Shown here piece after piece: positions 16,640 through 23,289 of a DNA stretch of 32,773 nucleotides (positions are counted from its first letter, which is position 1; each line of letters starts with the position of its first letter). The notes below the pieces were generated by a model, which was not told the origin of the DNA, ran no database searches, and saw only the letters and a program-made list of their open reading frames with translations. Origin of the DNA: MFKM01 sp038065115 (GTDB lineage: Bacteria > Patescibacteriota > Minisyncoccia > UBA6257 > MFKM01); NCBI GenBank assembly GCA_038065115.1, contig JBBTRS010000037.1, positions 1 through 32,773 of the forward strand, in the 5' to 3' direction. The position numbers and the translations under genes were made by a program.

Positions 16640-16668
16640 TGACAAAAAAATATTAGGGGAGGATAATT
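16640..16668 (+). promoter_or_regulatory. Promoter of the mini zinc ribbon gene
   Basis: TTGACA (16640-16645), exactly 17 bases, then GATAAT (16663-16668). The leader would be about 110 bases, AT-rich, and contains AAAGGTC near 16687. Confidence 0.65.
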
Positions 16669-16679
16669 TTATTATCCTA
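16661..16679. promoter_or_regulatory. Inverted repeat over the -10 box
   Basis: AGGATAAT-TTT-ATTATCCT is a perfect 8-bp inverted repeat with a 3-base centre that covers the -10 and transcription start. It could be an operator or a 5'-terminal RNA hairpin. Confidence 0.45.
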
Positions 16680-16787
16680 TTTTAGGCAAAGGTCGTATCA
16701 TTAAAATTATATTAATTAACAAAGGACATTTAACGTAGAATATTAAAAGATATTTAGTTAAGTAGAAAATTGTTAATTTAAATTATC

Positions 16788-16967
16788 GTGGATTATCAAA
16801 GCAAAGAAGGTGGTTTCCAACGTCAAATGGTTCAAGGAAACTGGAAATGCGCTGAATGTGGAACAGCAATAACCGAACTCCCGTTTCAGCCTCGCGAAGG
16901 TTCAGATATTTATTGTCGGGAATGTTACGCCAAACGCCGACCGCCTCGAAGAGATTTTCGTCGCTAA
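16788..16967 (+). CDS. CxxC-x(n)-CxxC mini zinc ribbon protein
   Basis: A 59-residue ORF starting at GTG: MDYQSKEGGFQRQMVQGNWK, then CAECGTAITELPFQPREGSD, IYCRECYAKRRPPRRDFRR. Two CxxC pairs (WKCAECG and YCRECY) separated by about 18 residues with the LPFQPR motif match the small zinc ribbon family common in CPR bacteria and some other groups, whose tail is basic (RRPPRR). Such proteins are assumed to bind nucleic acid or ribosomes; function is untested. A stop codon lies in frame six codons upstream, so GTG is the longest start; an internal ATG (residue 15) would give a shorter form that keeps both CxxC pairs. It is followed by a strong terminator and appears monocistronic. Confidence 0.85.
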   Translation: MDYQSKEGGFQRQMVQGNWKCAECGTAITELPFQPREGSDIYCRECYAKRRPPRRDFRR

Positions 16968-16980
16968 ACGGATTTTGTTT

Positions 16981-17021
16981 AAATCCCGCCCTGATATTTA
17001 TCCGGGCGGGATTTGTTTTTT
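16981..17021 (+). terminator. Strong terminator after the zinc ribbon gene
   Basis: AAATCCCGCCC (16981-16991) and GGGCGGGATTT (17004-17014) form a perfect 11-bp stem with a 12-base loop, followed by GTTTTTT. Confidence 0.92.
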
Positions 17022-17041
17022 AAAAGACTTGCTTTTATAAT
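17013..17041 (+). promoter_or_regulatory. Promoter upstream of element 3
   Basis: TTGTTT (17013-17018), 17 bases, TATAAT (17036-17041). The -35 overlaps the terminator's T tract. The -10 ends 9 bases before the ATG at 17050 in the left TATG of element 3. This looks like the original leaderless promoter of the SIMPL gene, now separated from its start codon by the element. Confidence 0.5.
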
Positions 17042-17049
17042 AAAAGTAT

Positions 17050-17127
17050 ATGCCCGGTAGTCCTGCCTGCCGGCAGGCAGGGAAAACTCGATTGGTTCGC
17101 CAGAGGCGAACAAAGAGTTTAAACTAA
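17050..17127 (+). other. Leader ORF created by element 3
   Basis: The ATG at the promoter-proximal TATG opens a 25-codon frame (MPGSPACRQAGKTRLV...) through the element. It is probably a by-product of the insertion; if translated, it would act as an upstream ORF for the SIMPL gene. Confidence 0.3.
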
Positions 17128-17208
17128 AAGTCGGGCAATCAAACAAAACAATGATTATCAAAAGGTCAAATTATTTATCTAAATAACTATCGAGTTTCTA
17201 CTACCGGG
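17053..17208 (+). mobile_element. TIR element 3 (156 bp), TATG-flanked
   Basis: Left arm CCCGGTAGT + 20-bp palindrome + GAAAACTCGAT; reversed right arm CCCGGTAGTAGAAACTCGAT. Flanked by TATG at 17049-17052 and 17209-17212. Inside: hairpin GTTCGCC-AGA-GGCGAAC (17095-17111), AACAATGATTATC and AAAGGTCAAA. It is clearly the closest relative of element 1, with the same palindrome insertion at the same offset. The right-hand TATG holds the start codon of the SIMPL gene. Confidence 0.75.
17062..17081. repeat. 20-bp GC palindrome in left arm of element 3
   Basis: CCTGCCTGCCGGCAGGCAGG, identical to the copy at 14564-14583 and at the same offset (9 bases) from the element's left end. Confidence 0.92.
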
Positions 17209-17209
17209 T

Positions 17210-17992
17210 ATGAATAACAAAATAAAAGATTATTTAGGTGTCGCTATTATCGCGGCAATGTTTGTTTTTGCCTACGCGGCGGTCAATTACACAAATGCCT
17301 TTTTGAAATCTATTCAGCCGTCTTCATTTCGCAGTTTTTCGGTTTCAGCCGAGGGAAAAATCGTGGCTATTCCCGATGTGGCTCAATTTTCTTTCAGCGT
17401 TAAAACCGAAGGCGGAAAGAACATCGCTGATCTGCAAAAAGAAAATACCGAAAAAACAAATAAAAGCATTGAATTTATAAAATCCAATGGCGTTGAAACG
17501 AAAGACATCAAAACCACGAATTACAGCTTGGAACCTCGCTATCAATACTATAACTGCTCGCGTCCAGAAAATAACGCGACGCCTTGTCCGCCGCCGGATA
17601 TTGTCGGCTACACCGTCAACCAAACAATTTCGGTGAAAATAAGAGATTTCAAAAAAATCGGCGATGTTATCGCGGGTATTGTTGAAAACGGCGCTAATGA
17701 AATTTCCTCGCTTTCTTTCGTTATTGACGACCAAAGCCTAGTTCAAGACCAGGCCAAAAACGAAGCCATTGTCAAAGCTAAGGCAAAAGCGATTTCCGTT
17801 GCTAAAGCTGGTGGTTTCAGAATAGGCCGCCTGCTTTCAATTGAAGAAGGCGGTTATTCCCCACTATATCGATTTGAGAGTTTGGCTGTGTCAAAAGGAG
17901 CGGGCGGAGACGAAACGTTTCCCTCCCCTGCCATTGAACCGGGCTCCCAAGAAATAACGACCACGATAACACTGAGGTACGAAATCAGGTAA
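17210..17992 (+). CDS. SIMPL-domain (DUF541) membrane-anchored protein
   Basis: A 260-residue protein. An N-terminal membrane segment (about residues 9-31, VAIIAAMFVFAYAAVNYTNA) is followed by a SIMPL/DUF541 domain outside the membrane: FSVSAEGKIVAIPDVAQFSF, TEKTNKSIEFIKSNGVETKD, IKTTNYSLEPRYQY, VGYTVNQTISVKIRDFKKIG, and the QAKNEAIVKAKAKAISVAKA helix, ending TITLRYEIR. The family is periplasmic or envelope-located (BP26, YggE-like) and linked to stress tolerance and ring-shaped oligomers, but its biochemical role is unclear. Two Cys (CSRPENNATPC) could form a disulfide. Its ATG is the right-hand TATG of element 3. Confidence 0.9.
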   Translation: MNNKIKDYLGVAIIAAMFVFAYAAVNYTNAFLKSIQPSSFRSFSVSAEGKIVAIPDVAQFSFSVKTEGGKNIADLQKENTEKTNKSIEFIKSNGVETKDIKTTNYSLEPRYQYYNCSRPENNATPCPPPDIVGYTVNQTISVKIRDFKKIGDVIAGIVENGANEISSLSFVIDDQSLVQDQAKNEAIVKAKAKAISVAKAGGFRIGRLLSIEEGGYSPLYRFESLAVSKGAGGDETFPSPAIEPGSQEITTTITLRYEIR

Positions 17993-18024
17993 CTTATCAA
18001 AGTTTTTCCATTTCTGTTTTCGTT

Positions 18025-18030
18025 TATAAT
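18025..18030 (+). promoter_or_regulatory. Candidate -10 for the beta-helix protein gene
   Basis: TATAAT at 18025-18030 lies 45 bases before the GTG start. No clear -35 is seen. Confidence 0.35.
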
Positions 18031-18075
18031 CATCAACAAGATCGGAGCATTGAAAATTAAAATCTAATAATATCC

Positions 18076-19656
18076 GTGAATACAAACAAACGCTTACTGG
18101 TATCTACTAGTGTTCTTGTTTTTTGCTTCGTTATATTCTTGATTCTTAACTCCAACATTGCCTCGGCGGCGACTTATTATGTCTCAGCAACGGGAAACGA
18201 TACGACAGGGGTAGGCAGTTCAATAAATCCCTGGAAAACAACAACAAAAGCGTTTATAATGGGCGGCGGCCACGTTTATGTCCTCAAAGACGGTTTGTAT
18301 GATTATAACGGAGGCAATATAACCAACCCTCCGAGCGGAACTGTCAATCAATACACGATGGTTATGGCAGAAAATGATGGCAAGGCAATAATTGACGGCC
18401 AAAAATTAAGACGAACAATATCTATAAGGGGAAATTCCAATTATCAACCGCGGTATATAAGCGTAATAGGATTTCATACTAAAAATTCAAGTGATTCCGC
18501 GATAGAGGTGAGTGGCTATAGCGATTCTGCAAGAGCGCATCATATAGAGATAAAAAGAATCAGCGGCAAGGATAGCGGAAATATTAACGGAGATGTTGCG
18601 GGTTTTGGGATGTACACAGAAGACAATTTAATGGAAGACAGCTGGTTTTGGGGGAAAGCGAGAACGATTGTAATGAATTACGGACATTACCCGGAACCTC
18701 CGCCGCATACTTATAGAAATACTTTTAGAAGAGTAGTGGCAAGGTTTGACGCCACAGACGCAACATCAGGAGGACAAAATGTTTTTACCAATTATGGCGC
18801 GGATGACTCTATTTATGAAAACTCCATCGCTATTGATGCCAATAACGCTCCCGACCCTTATGGCGCATTCAGAAATAGACCAGGGGCAAGCAATAACAAA
18901 TTTTTAGGAAATATGATTTTGAACGTGGGGAATTTTTATCCTTTTGATATTGGCGACTCTACGATAGAAATCGCAAACTGCGCCGTAAAAGGAACATCTC
19001 AAAATAATTACGCGCGAAATTACGGGCAAGGCAAAGTAAGCGTAGTGAATTTTAACCAATGCACCTTTATTGGGTCAACGGGGCCGATTTTCATAGGTGA
19101 TGGAACATTGGCAACAAATAATTCTTTATTCAAAGATAGCGGAAGCGCTGTCTGCGTCTCCAATTGCCACTGGGATAATTCCGGGTCCACTTCCGGAACT
19201 AATCCGAGCAGTGGAGATTCCGGGTTATTATACCTTCCTCGGGTGGAAAAAGGTTCTGCTGTTGACGGAACCGGAAACAACGGGGCGGATAGAGGAGCAA
19301 ACATCGTAAAACGGTACCTAAACGGTGTTTTAACCGATGAAGATCTGTGGCCTTGGCCTTACGAGGATAGACTAAAAACCGAAATGTGCCTGGACACGAA
19401 TCGCGGCTTTTGCGCTCAAGGCAATGGATTATACGGCGGCCCCATTACCCTGACTTCTTACATCTGGGAATATCTTGGCAATTCCTGTCCCGCGGAAATT
19501 TGTAATTACAACATTCAATACCACCTCGCCGACACCAATCAAAACAACAAGATAGAAATGGCCGAGTTGATTGCTTTTATCGGAAAATGGAAGTCGGCTC
19601 AAGTTAATTTGAACGATGTTTTGACTGCTTTAGATAAGTGGTTAAAAGGAATGTAA
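18076..19656 (+). CDS. Secreted parallel-beta-helix protein, dockerin-like tail
   Basis: A 526-residue protein starting at GTG, with signal peptide (LLVSTSVLVFCFVIFLILNS, cleaved near IASA). The mature start ATYYVSATGNDTTGVGSS and PWKTTTKAF is the usual opening of secreted right-handed beta-helix (pectate lyase-like) proteins. Asn-rich repeats follow, such as YENSIAIDANNA and NKFLGNMILN. No catalytic residues can be assigned. The last ~75 residues are a separate module: GNGLYGGPITLTSYIWEYLG, two Cys (CPAEIC), then an EF-hand-like loop DTNQNNKIEMAEL and a second helix LNDVLTALDKWLKG. This resembles a dockerin with one calcium loop. The same tail ends the protein at 31249. Likely surface-bound; ligand unknown. 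Confidence 0.87.
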   Translation: MNTNKRLLVSTSVLVFCFVIFLILNSNIASAATYYVSATGNDTTGVGSSINPWKTTTKAFIMGGGHVYVLKDGLYDYNGGNITNPPSGTVNQYTMVMAENDGKAIIDGQKLRRTISIRGNSNYQPRYISVIGFHTKNSSDSAIEVSGYSDSARAHHIEIKRISGKDSGNINGDVAGFGMYTEDNLMEDSWFWGKARTIVMNYGHYPEPPPHTYRNTFRRVVARFDATDATSGGQNVFTNYGADDSIYENSIAIDANNAPDPYGAFRNRPGASNNKFLGNMILNVGNFYPFDIGDSTIEIANCAVKGTSQNNYARNYGQGKVSVVNFNQCTFIGSTGPIFIGDGTLATNNSLFKDSGSAVCVSNCHWDNSGSTSGTNPSSGDSGLLYLPRVEKGSAVDGTGNNGADRGANIVKRYLNGVLTDEDLWPWPYEDRLKTEMCLDTNRGFCAQGNGLYGGPITLTSYIWEYLGNSCPAEICNYNIQYHLADTNQNNKIEMAELIAFIGKWKSAQVNLNDVLTALDKWLKGM

Positions 19657-19730
19657 ATTTAGGGGCGATTCAAGAACGTCGAAAGTTTGCGTATTTATTC
19701 GCATTTTCAAAATCAAGATTTAAATTTTTC

Positions 19731-20378
19731 TTAAATTATTTTGGCTTTTTCTTTAGCCAGTTCAAAAATTTTCAAGTTAAGTTCAAGATATTTAGCTTTA
19801 ATATTTTTTTGAATGGCTTTTTTAATAGAAGCCGGCCTCAATGGCAAAAGGCCTTCAAACGAAGCCAGGGAAATCAGAAAAATGCCGGCGGCGATGGCGG
19901 CTTTAAGTTCTTTTTGACAAATATCCGAAGCCGGAACAAAAATCGTTTTTTCGGAAAATCTTTCTAAAATTTCCGAAATTTCTTCTTTGGTTCGCGGTTT
20001 TTGATTAAAGATCGTCAATGCCAAGTCATTAATCAAAAATACAGTTTCAGCTTCCTTTGAAGCGTAATAACAAGCTCTTATAGCCTCCTGTCTTTCCAAA
20101 GCAATAACTAAATCCGCTCCTCCTTCTTTAACCAAGGGTGAAAAGATTTTTTCGCCAAACCTAAAATGAACCTCAACCGGGCCGCCTTTTTGGGAAAGCC
20201 CGTGAAGTTCGGATGTTTTAATATCTAAATCATCTAGCCGAGCAGCTTGGGCCAAAATTTGAAGCAGGGTAATCTGACCCTGGCCGCCGGTGCCAACGAT
20301 AATTCCGTTGAAATTGCGATTACTCGCTAATTTAGGCGTTAATTTTTGCGAATGTTTATTTGAAAAATTGATATTCAT
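19731..20378 (-). CDS. iorB: Indolepyruvate:ferredoxin oxidoreductase, beta subunit
   Basis: The 215-residue gamma-type domain of the 2-oxoacid:ferredoxin oxidoreductase superfamily. The family marks are IIVGTGGQGQITLLQILAQA near residue 27 and SELHGLSQKGGPVEVHFRFG near 65, then LVKEGGADLVIALERQEAIR. With IorA it oxidises aryl pyruvates (indolepyruvate and related transamination products) with CoA to the aryl-acetyl-CoA, CO2 and reduced ferredoxin. It lies 14 bases downstream of iorA in the same operon and converges on the beta-helix gene. An extended N-terminus of about 25 polar residues precedes the domain; Met residues inside it could be alternative starts. Confidence 0.92.
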   Translation of the reverse strand: MNINFSNKHSQKLTPKLASNRNFNGIIVGTGGQGQITLLQILAQAARLDDLDIKTSELHGLSQKGGPVEVHFRFGEKIFSPLVKEGGADLVIALERQEAIRACYYASKEAETVFLINDLALTIFNQKPRTKEEISEILERFSEKTIFVPASDICQKELKAAIAAGIFLISLASFEGLLPLRPASIKKAIQKNIKAKYLELNLKIFELAKEKAKII

Positions 20379-20392
20379 ATTTAAATATTTAA

Positions 20393-22024
20393 CTAGATGA
20401 GAACACAGGGATGTTGGGCGATAATAACCGAAACTTCTTTCTTTTTCAAAAAAACTTTAACCGTTTTTTCGAATTCCTTGACATTAACCGGATCAACTAT
20501 TTTGACGTTTTTAATTCCGCAAGCCTGAACAATTTTCTCAATTTTGAGCCCTATCAAACCCGGATGGGGTTGATGGCCGGTCATGGCCGTAGTGCTGTTT
20601 TCCATTACGATTATCAAAGGATTTGATTTATTAAAAACGGTGTTGATTAAAGACGGGATGCTGGCGTGAAAAAACGAAGAGTCGCCAACAAAAGCGATGA
20701 CTTTTTGTTTTGAAGCTTTTTCGATTCCGTGAGCGATGGAGATATCCGAACCCATACAGTAAAGATAATCCTGCATTTCGTAAGGCGGATAATAGGCCAG
20801 CATATAACAGCCGATTTCACCTCCGAAAATAGTACCGGGCGGAGCTATTCTTTTAAGCGTTGAATAAACTAAATTATAAGAGCAACCCGGGCAAAACCGC
20901 GGCTCTCTTTTGGGAATATTGATTTTTTGAAAATCTGCTTGATGCTTTTTAAAATCAAATTTGGTTTTTTTACCGGTCAATTCGGAAATGGCTAAAATAA
21001 CATTCTCGGGTTTTATTTCTCCAACTTCCGGTAAAAAATTCTTGCCGTTGATTTTTAATCCCGGGTTCGCGTCTTTGGCTAATCTTTCCACTTCCTTTTC
21101 CACGTAAGGTTCCAATTCTTCAACCACTAAAACCTGGCTTAGGTTTTTAATAAATTTTTTAATTTTTTGCTCCGGCAGCGGGTAAAAAATCCCCAATTTC
21201 AAAATAGGCAATTCCAGATTGAGTTCCTTGAGCGCCTCTTTGACATATAAATAGCAAACGCCGGAAGCGATGATGCCGAGTTTCGCCGGTCGGCCTTCAA
21301 TGGAATTCAAAGAGGAGTTTTCGGAAATTTTTTCTCTGATAACCTTTATTTTTTCTAAAAGCTCTTGGTGCATTTCCAAAACTCGGGGCGGCATAGTCAC
21401 AAATTGACGAGAATTTTTTATGAATTGGGCTTTCCTCTCCCCTTTTTTAATTTCGCCGAGGGTGACAACTTCAGTTTGAAAAGCGACCCGGGTAGTTTCC
21501 CGAACTATCACCGGAATCTTGAATTTTTCGGAAAGATTAAAAGCTAATTTTACAAATTCTTTGCATTCTCGCGGCGTTGACGGTTCCAGTGTGGGAATAT
21601 GAGCCTTTAAGATGTGGCCCCGGCTGTTATCTTCCGATTGAGCCGAGCTCCAACAAGAAGGATCGTCGGCTACTAAAATCACTAAACCGCCTTTAACTCC
21701 GGAATAAGCCAAAGGATAGAGAAAATCAGAAGCCACGTTCAAACCGAAATTTTTCATAGCCACTAAAGTCCGCAATCCGCTGAAAGAAGCTCCGGCCGCC
21801 ACTTCAAGCGCTATTTTTTCATTAACCGAAAATTCAAAATAAATGCTCTTGGGTATCTCCCCTGATTGAGACATTTGATGGAAAACATTGCCAATCTCGG
21901 AAGCCGGCGTGCCGGGATAAGTGGAAACAAACTGAACGCCTGATTCCAACGCTCCCCTGATTATGGCTTCGTTTCCGAGAAGAACAACTTCTTCGCCTTT
22001 CTTTTTTAATATTTCTTTTTGCAT
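20393..22024 (-). CDS. iorA: Indolepyruvate:ferredoxin oxidoreductase, alpha subunit lacking its ferredoxin domain
   Basis: A 543-residue TPP-dependent subunit. The N-terminal pyrimidine-binding domain has GNEAIIRGALESGVQFVSTY and PGTPASEIG. The C-terminal TPP-binding domain has FCPGCSYNLVYSTLK, GGEIGCYMLAYYPPYEM, GDSSFFHASIPSLIN and MENSTTAMTGHQPHPG. Family members usually continue for about 60 residues with two 4Fe-4S ferredoxin motifs. This one stops at IIAQHPCVLI, just before that region, and iorB begins 14 bases later. The clusters must therefore be missing or supplied by another protein. No frameshift remnant fits in the spacer. A -10 box sits 9 bases before the ATG. Confidence 0.92.
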   Translation of the reverse strand: MQKEILKKKGEEVVLLGNEAIIRGALESGVQFVSTYPGTPASEIGNVFHQMSQSGEIPKSIYFEFSVNEKIALEVAAGASFSGLRTLVAMKNFGLNVASDFLYPLAYSGVKGGLVILVADDPSCWSSAQSEDNSRGHILKAHIPTLEPSTPRECKEFVKLAFNLSEKFKIPVIVRETTRVAFQTEVVTLGEIKKGERKAQFIKNSRQFVTMPPRVLEMHQELLEKIKVIREKISENSSLNSIEGRPAKLGIIASGVCYLYVKEALKELNLELPILKLGIFYPLPEQKIKKFIKNLSQVLVVEELEPYVEKEVERLAKDANPGLKINGKNFLPEVGEIKPENVILAISELTGKKTKFDFKKHQADFQKINIPKREPRFCPGCSYNLVYSTLKRIAPPGTIFGGEIGCYMLAYYPPYEMQDYLYCMGSDISIAHGIEKASKQKVIAFVGDSSFFHASIPSLINTVFNKSNPLIIVMENSTTAMTGHQPHPGLIGLKIEKIVQACGIKNVKIVDPVNVKEFEKTVKVFLKKKEVSVIIAQHPCVLI

Positions 22025-22032
22025 TAAAAATT

Positions 22033-22038
22033 ATTATA
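22033..22038 (-). promoter_or_regulatory. -10 box of iorAB, predicting a leaderless mRNA
   Basis: On the minus strand TATAAT (plus 22033-22038) ends 9 bases before the iorA ATG. No clear -35 or ribosome binding site is seen. Confidence 0.5.
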
Positions 22039-22149
22039 GTATAATTTTCCAAAAATAGAAAATCTCTTTCATAAAATGAAAACGGGCTAGTTTAACGAAT
22101 TTTAACGCTATTTTTAAAAAAGTCGCCTGTTGAACCAAAAACAAGATCG

Positions 22150-23289
22150 TTAGCGATGTTTTTTGCGACGCAGAAAAGAAGGAATTTCTGTTTTTTCTTC
22201 AAATTTAACTCTTTCTTCAACCGGCTCTTCTTTCTTTTTAACATCCAACACGGCTATTTCAACCGAAGAATCATCTTGACGCGAAGTAAATAAGGAAATC
22301 GGCTTGTTGCTTTGAGGCAAGCCGTTAAAACTGAAACCCGTGGCAATAATTGTCACCTTGAGATGCTTTAGAGGAAGCCGACGGTCGTGATAAGCGCCAA
22401 AAATTACTTTAGCTCCGGGGTCGGCGGTATCGGAAATAATCTTAGCGATTATCTGGATTTCGCTCATTTTAAGATCCCGACCGCCGGAAACACTGAAGAG
22501 AACACCCTTAGCGCCATCAATGGAAGCTTCCAGCAAAGGAGAATTAACGGCCAGATTAACCGCTCTTGTCGCCCGTTCCGTTCCGGTAGTCACCCCGATG
22601 CCGATAATAGCCGCTCCGGCGTCTTTCATTACCGCTTTAATGTCGGCGAAATCAAGATTGATAATCCCCGGCGAAACAATAAGTTCGGTAACGGCCTGAA
22701 CGGCGTTTTTAAGAATATCGTCAACGAATTCAAAAGCTTTAATAAGAGAAGTGTCTTTGTTGATAATATTAAAAATCCGATCATTGGGAATAACCACTAG
22801 AGTGTCAACCTTGGTTTTGAGTTGGACTAAGGCTTCTTGGGCAATTCTCGTCCGTTGGGACCCTTCAAAAGAAAAAGGCTTAGTGACCACGGCTATGGTC
22901 AAAGCGCCCATTTCGCGAGCGATATCGGCAACCACGCTTGAACCGAAAGAACCAGTTCCTCCACCTAAGCCGGCGGTAATAAAAACAACATCGGCTCCCT
23001 GAAGCGCTTCGCTGATTTCAGAACGATTTTCTTCAGCGGCTTGCTTGCCTAATTCCGGGTTCATCCCCGCCCCCAAACCCTTGGTTAGGGTTTTGCCAAT
23101 ATAAATTTTCTTGCGGGCTTGAGCATATTCCAAATCTTGAGCATCGGTATTGATAACAATAAACTCCGCGTTTTTAATGCCTTCTTTTTGGGACATCCTG
23201 GTTATAATGTGCCCGCCGGCGCCGCCGATGCCGACCACCTTGATATTAGCCAGATTGAAATTTCGGGAAATTTTTTTATTTTTTGCCAT
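22150..23289 (-). CDS. ftsZ: Cell division protein FtsZ
   Basis: Tubulin-like GTPase that forms the division ring. A 379-residue protein with NIKVVGIGGAGGHIITRM at the N-terminus, the GTP-binding loop GLGGGTGSFGSSVVADIA (a variant of the usual GGGTGTGAAP), the synergy loop NLDFADIKAVM and a short variable linker. The C-terminal peptide IPSFLRRKKHR matches the conserved FtsA-binding tail (D/E-IP-x-FLR). Its ATG overlaps the ftsA stop by one base (TAATG), so the two are translationally coupled. The order ybeY-ftsA-ftsZ is kept on the minus strand. No clear terminator was found downstream. Confidence 0.96.
   Translation of the reverse strand: MAKNKKISRNFNLANIKVVGIGGAGGHIITRMSQKEGIKNAEFIVINTDAQDLEYAQARKKIYIGKTLTKGLGAGMNPELGKQAAEENRSEISEALQGADVVFITAGLGGGTGSFGSSVVADIAREMGALTIAVVTKPFSFEGSQRTRIAQEALVQLKTKVDTLVVIPNDRIFNIINKDTSLIKAFEFVDDILKNAVQAVTELIVSPGIINLDFADIKAVMKDAGAAIIGIGVTTGTERATRAVNLAVNSPLLEASIDGAKGVLFSVSGGRDLKMSEIQIIAKIISDTADPGAKVIFGAYHDRRLPLKHLKVTIIATGFSFNGLPQSNKPISLFTSRQDDSSVEIAVLDVKKKEEPVEERVKFEEKTEIPSFLRRKKHR

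Noticed and set aside
16979..17161. Minus-strand ORF containing EFSLPAGRQDYRAY
   Set aside because: It is a translation of element 3 and its palindrome plus the terminator; the similar frame at 14352-14663 comes from element 1. No start site or conservation beyond the repeat itself.
19690..19730. Hairpin between the convergent beta-helix and iorB genes
   Set aside because: The TGCG/CGCA stem is only 4 bp; a terminator is expected here but this is not convincing.
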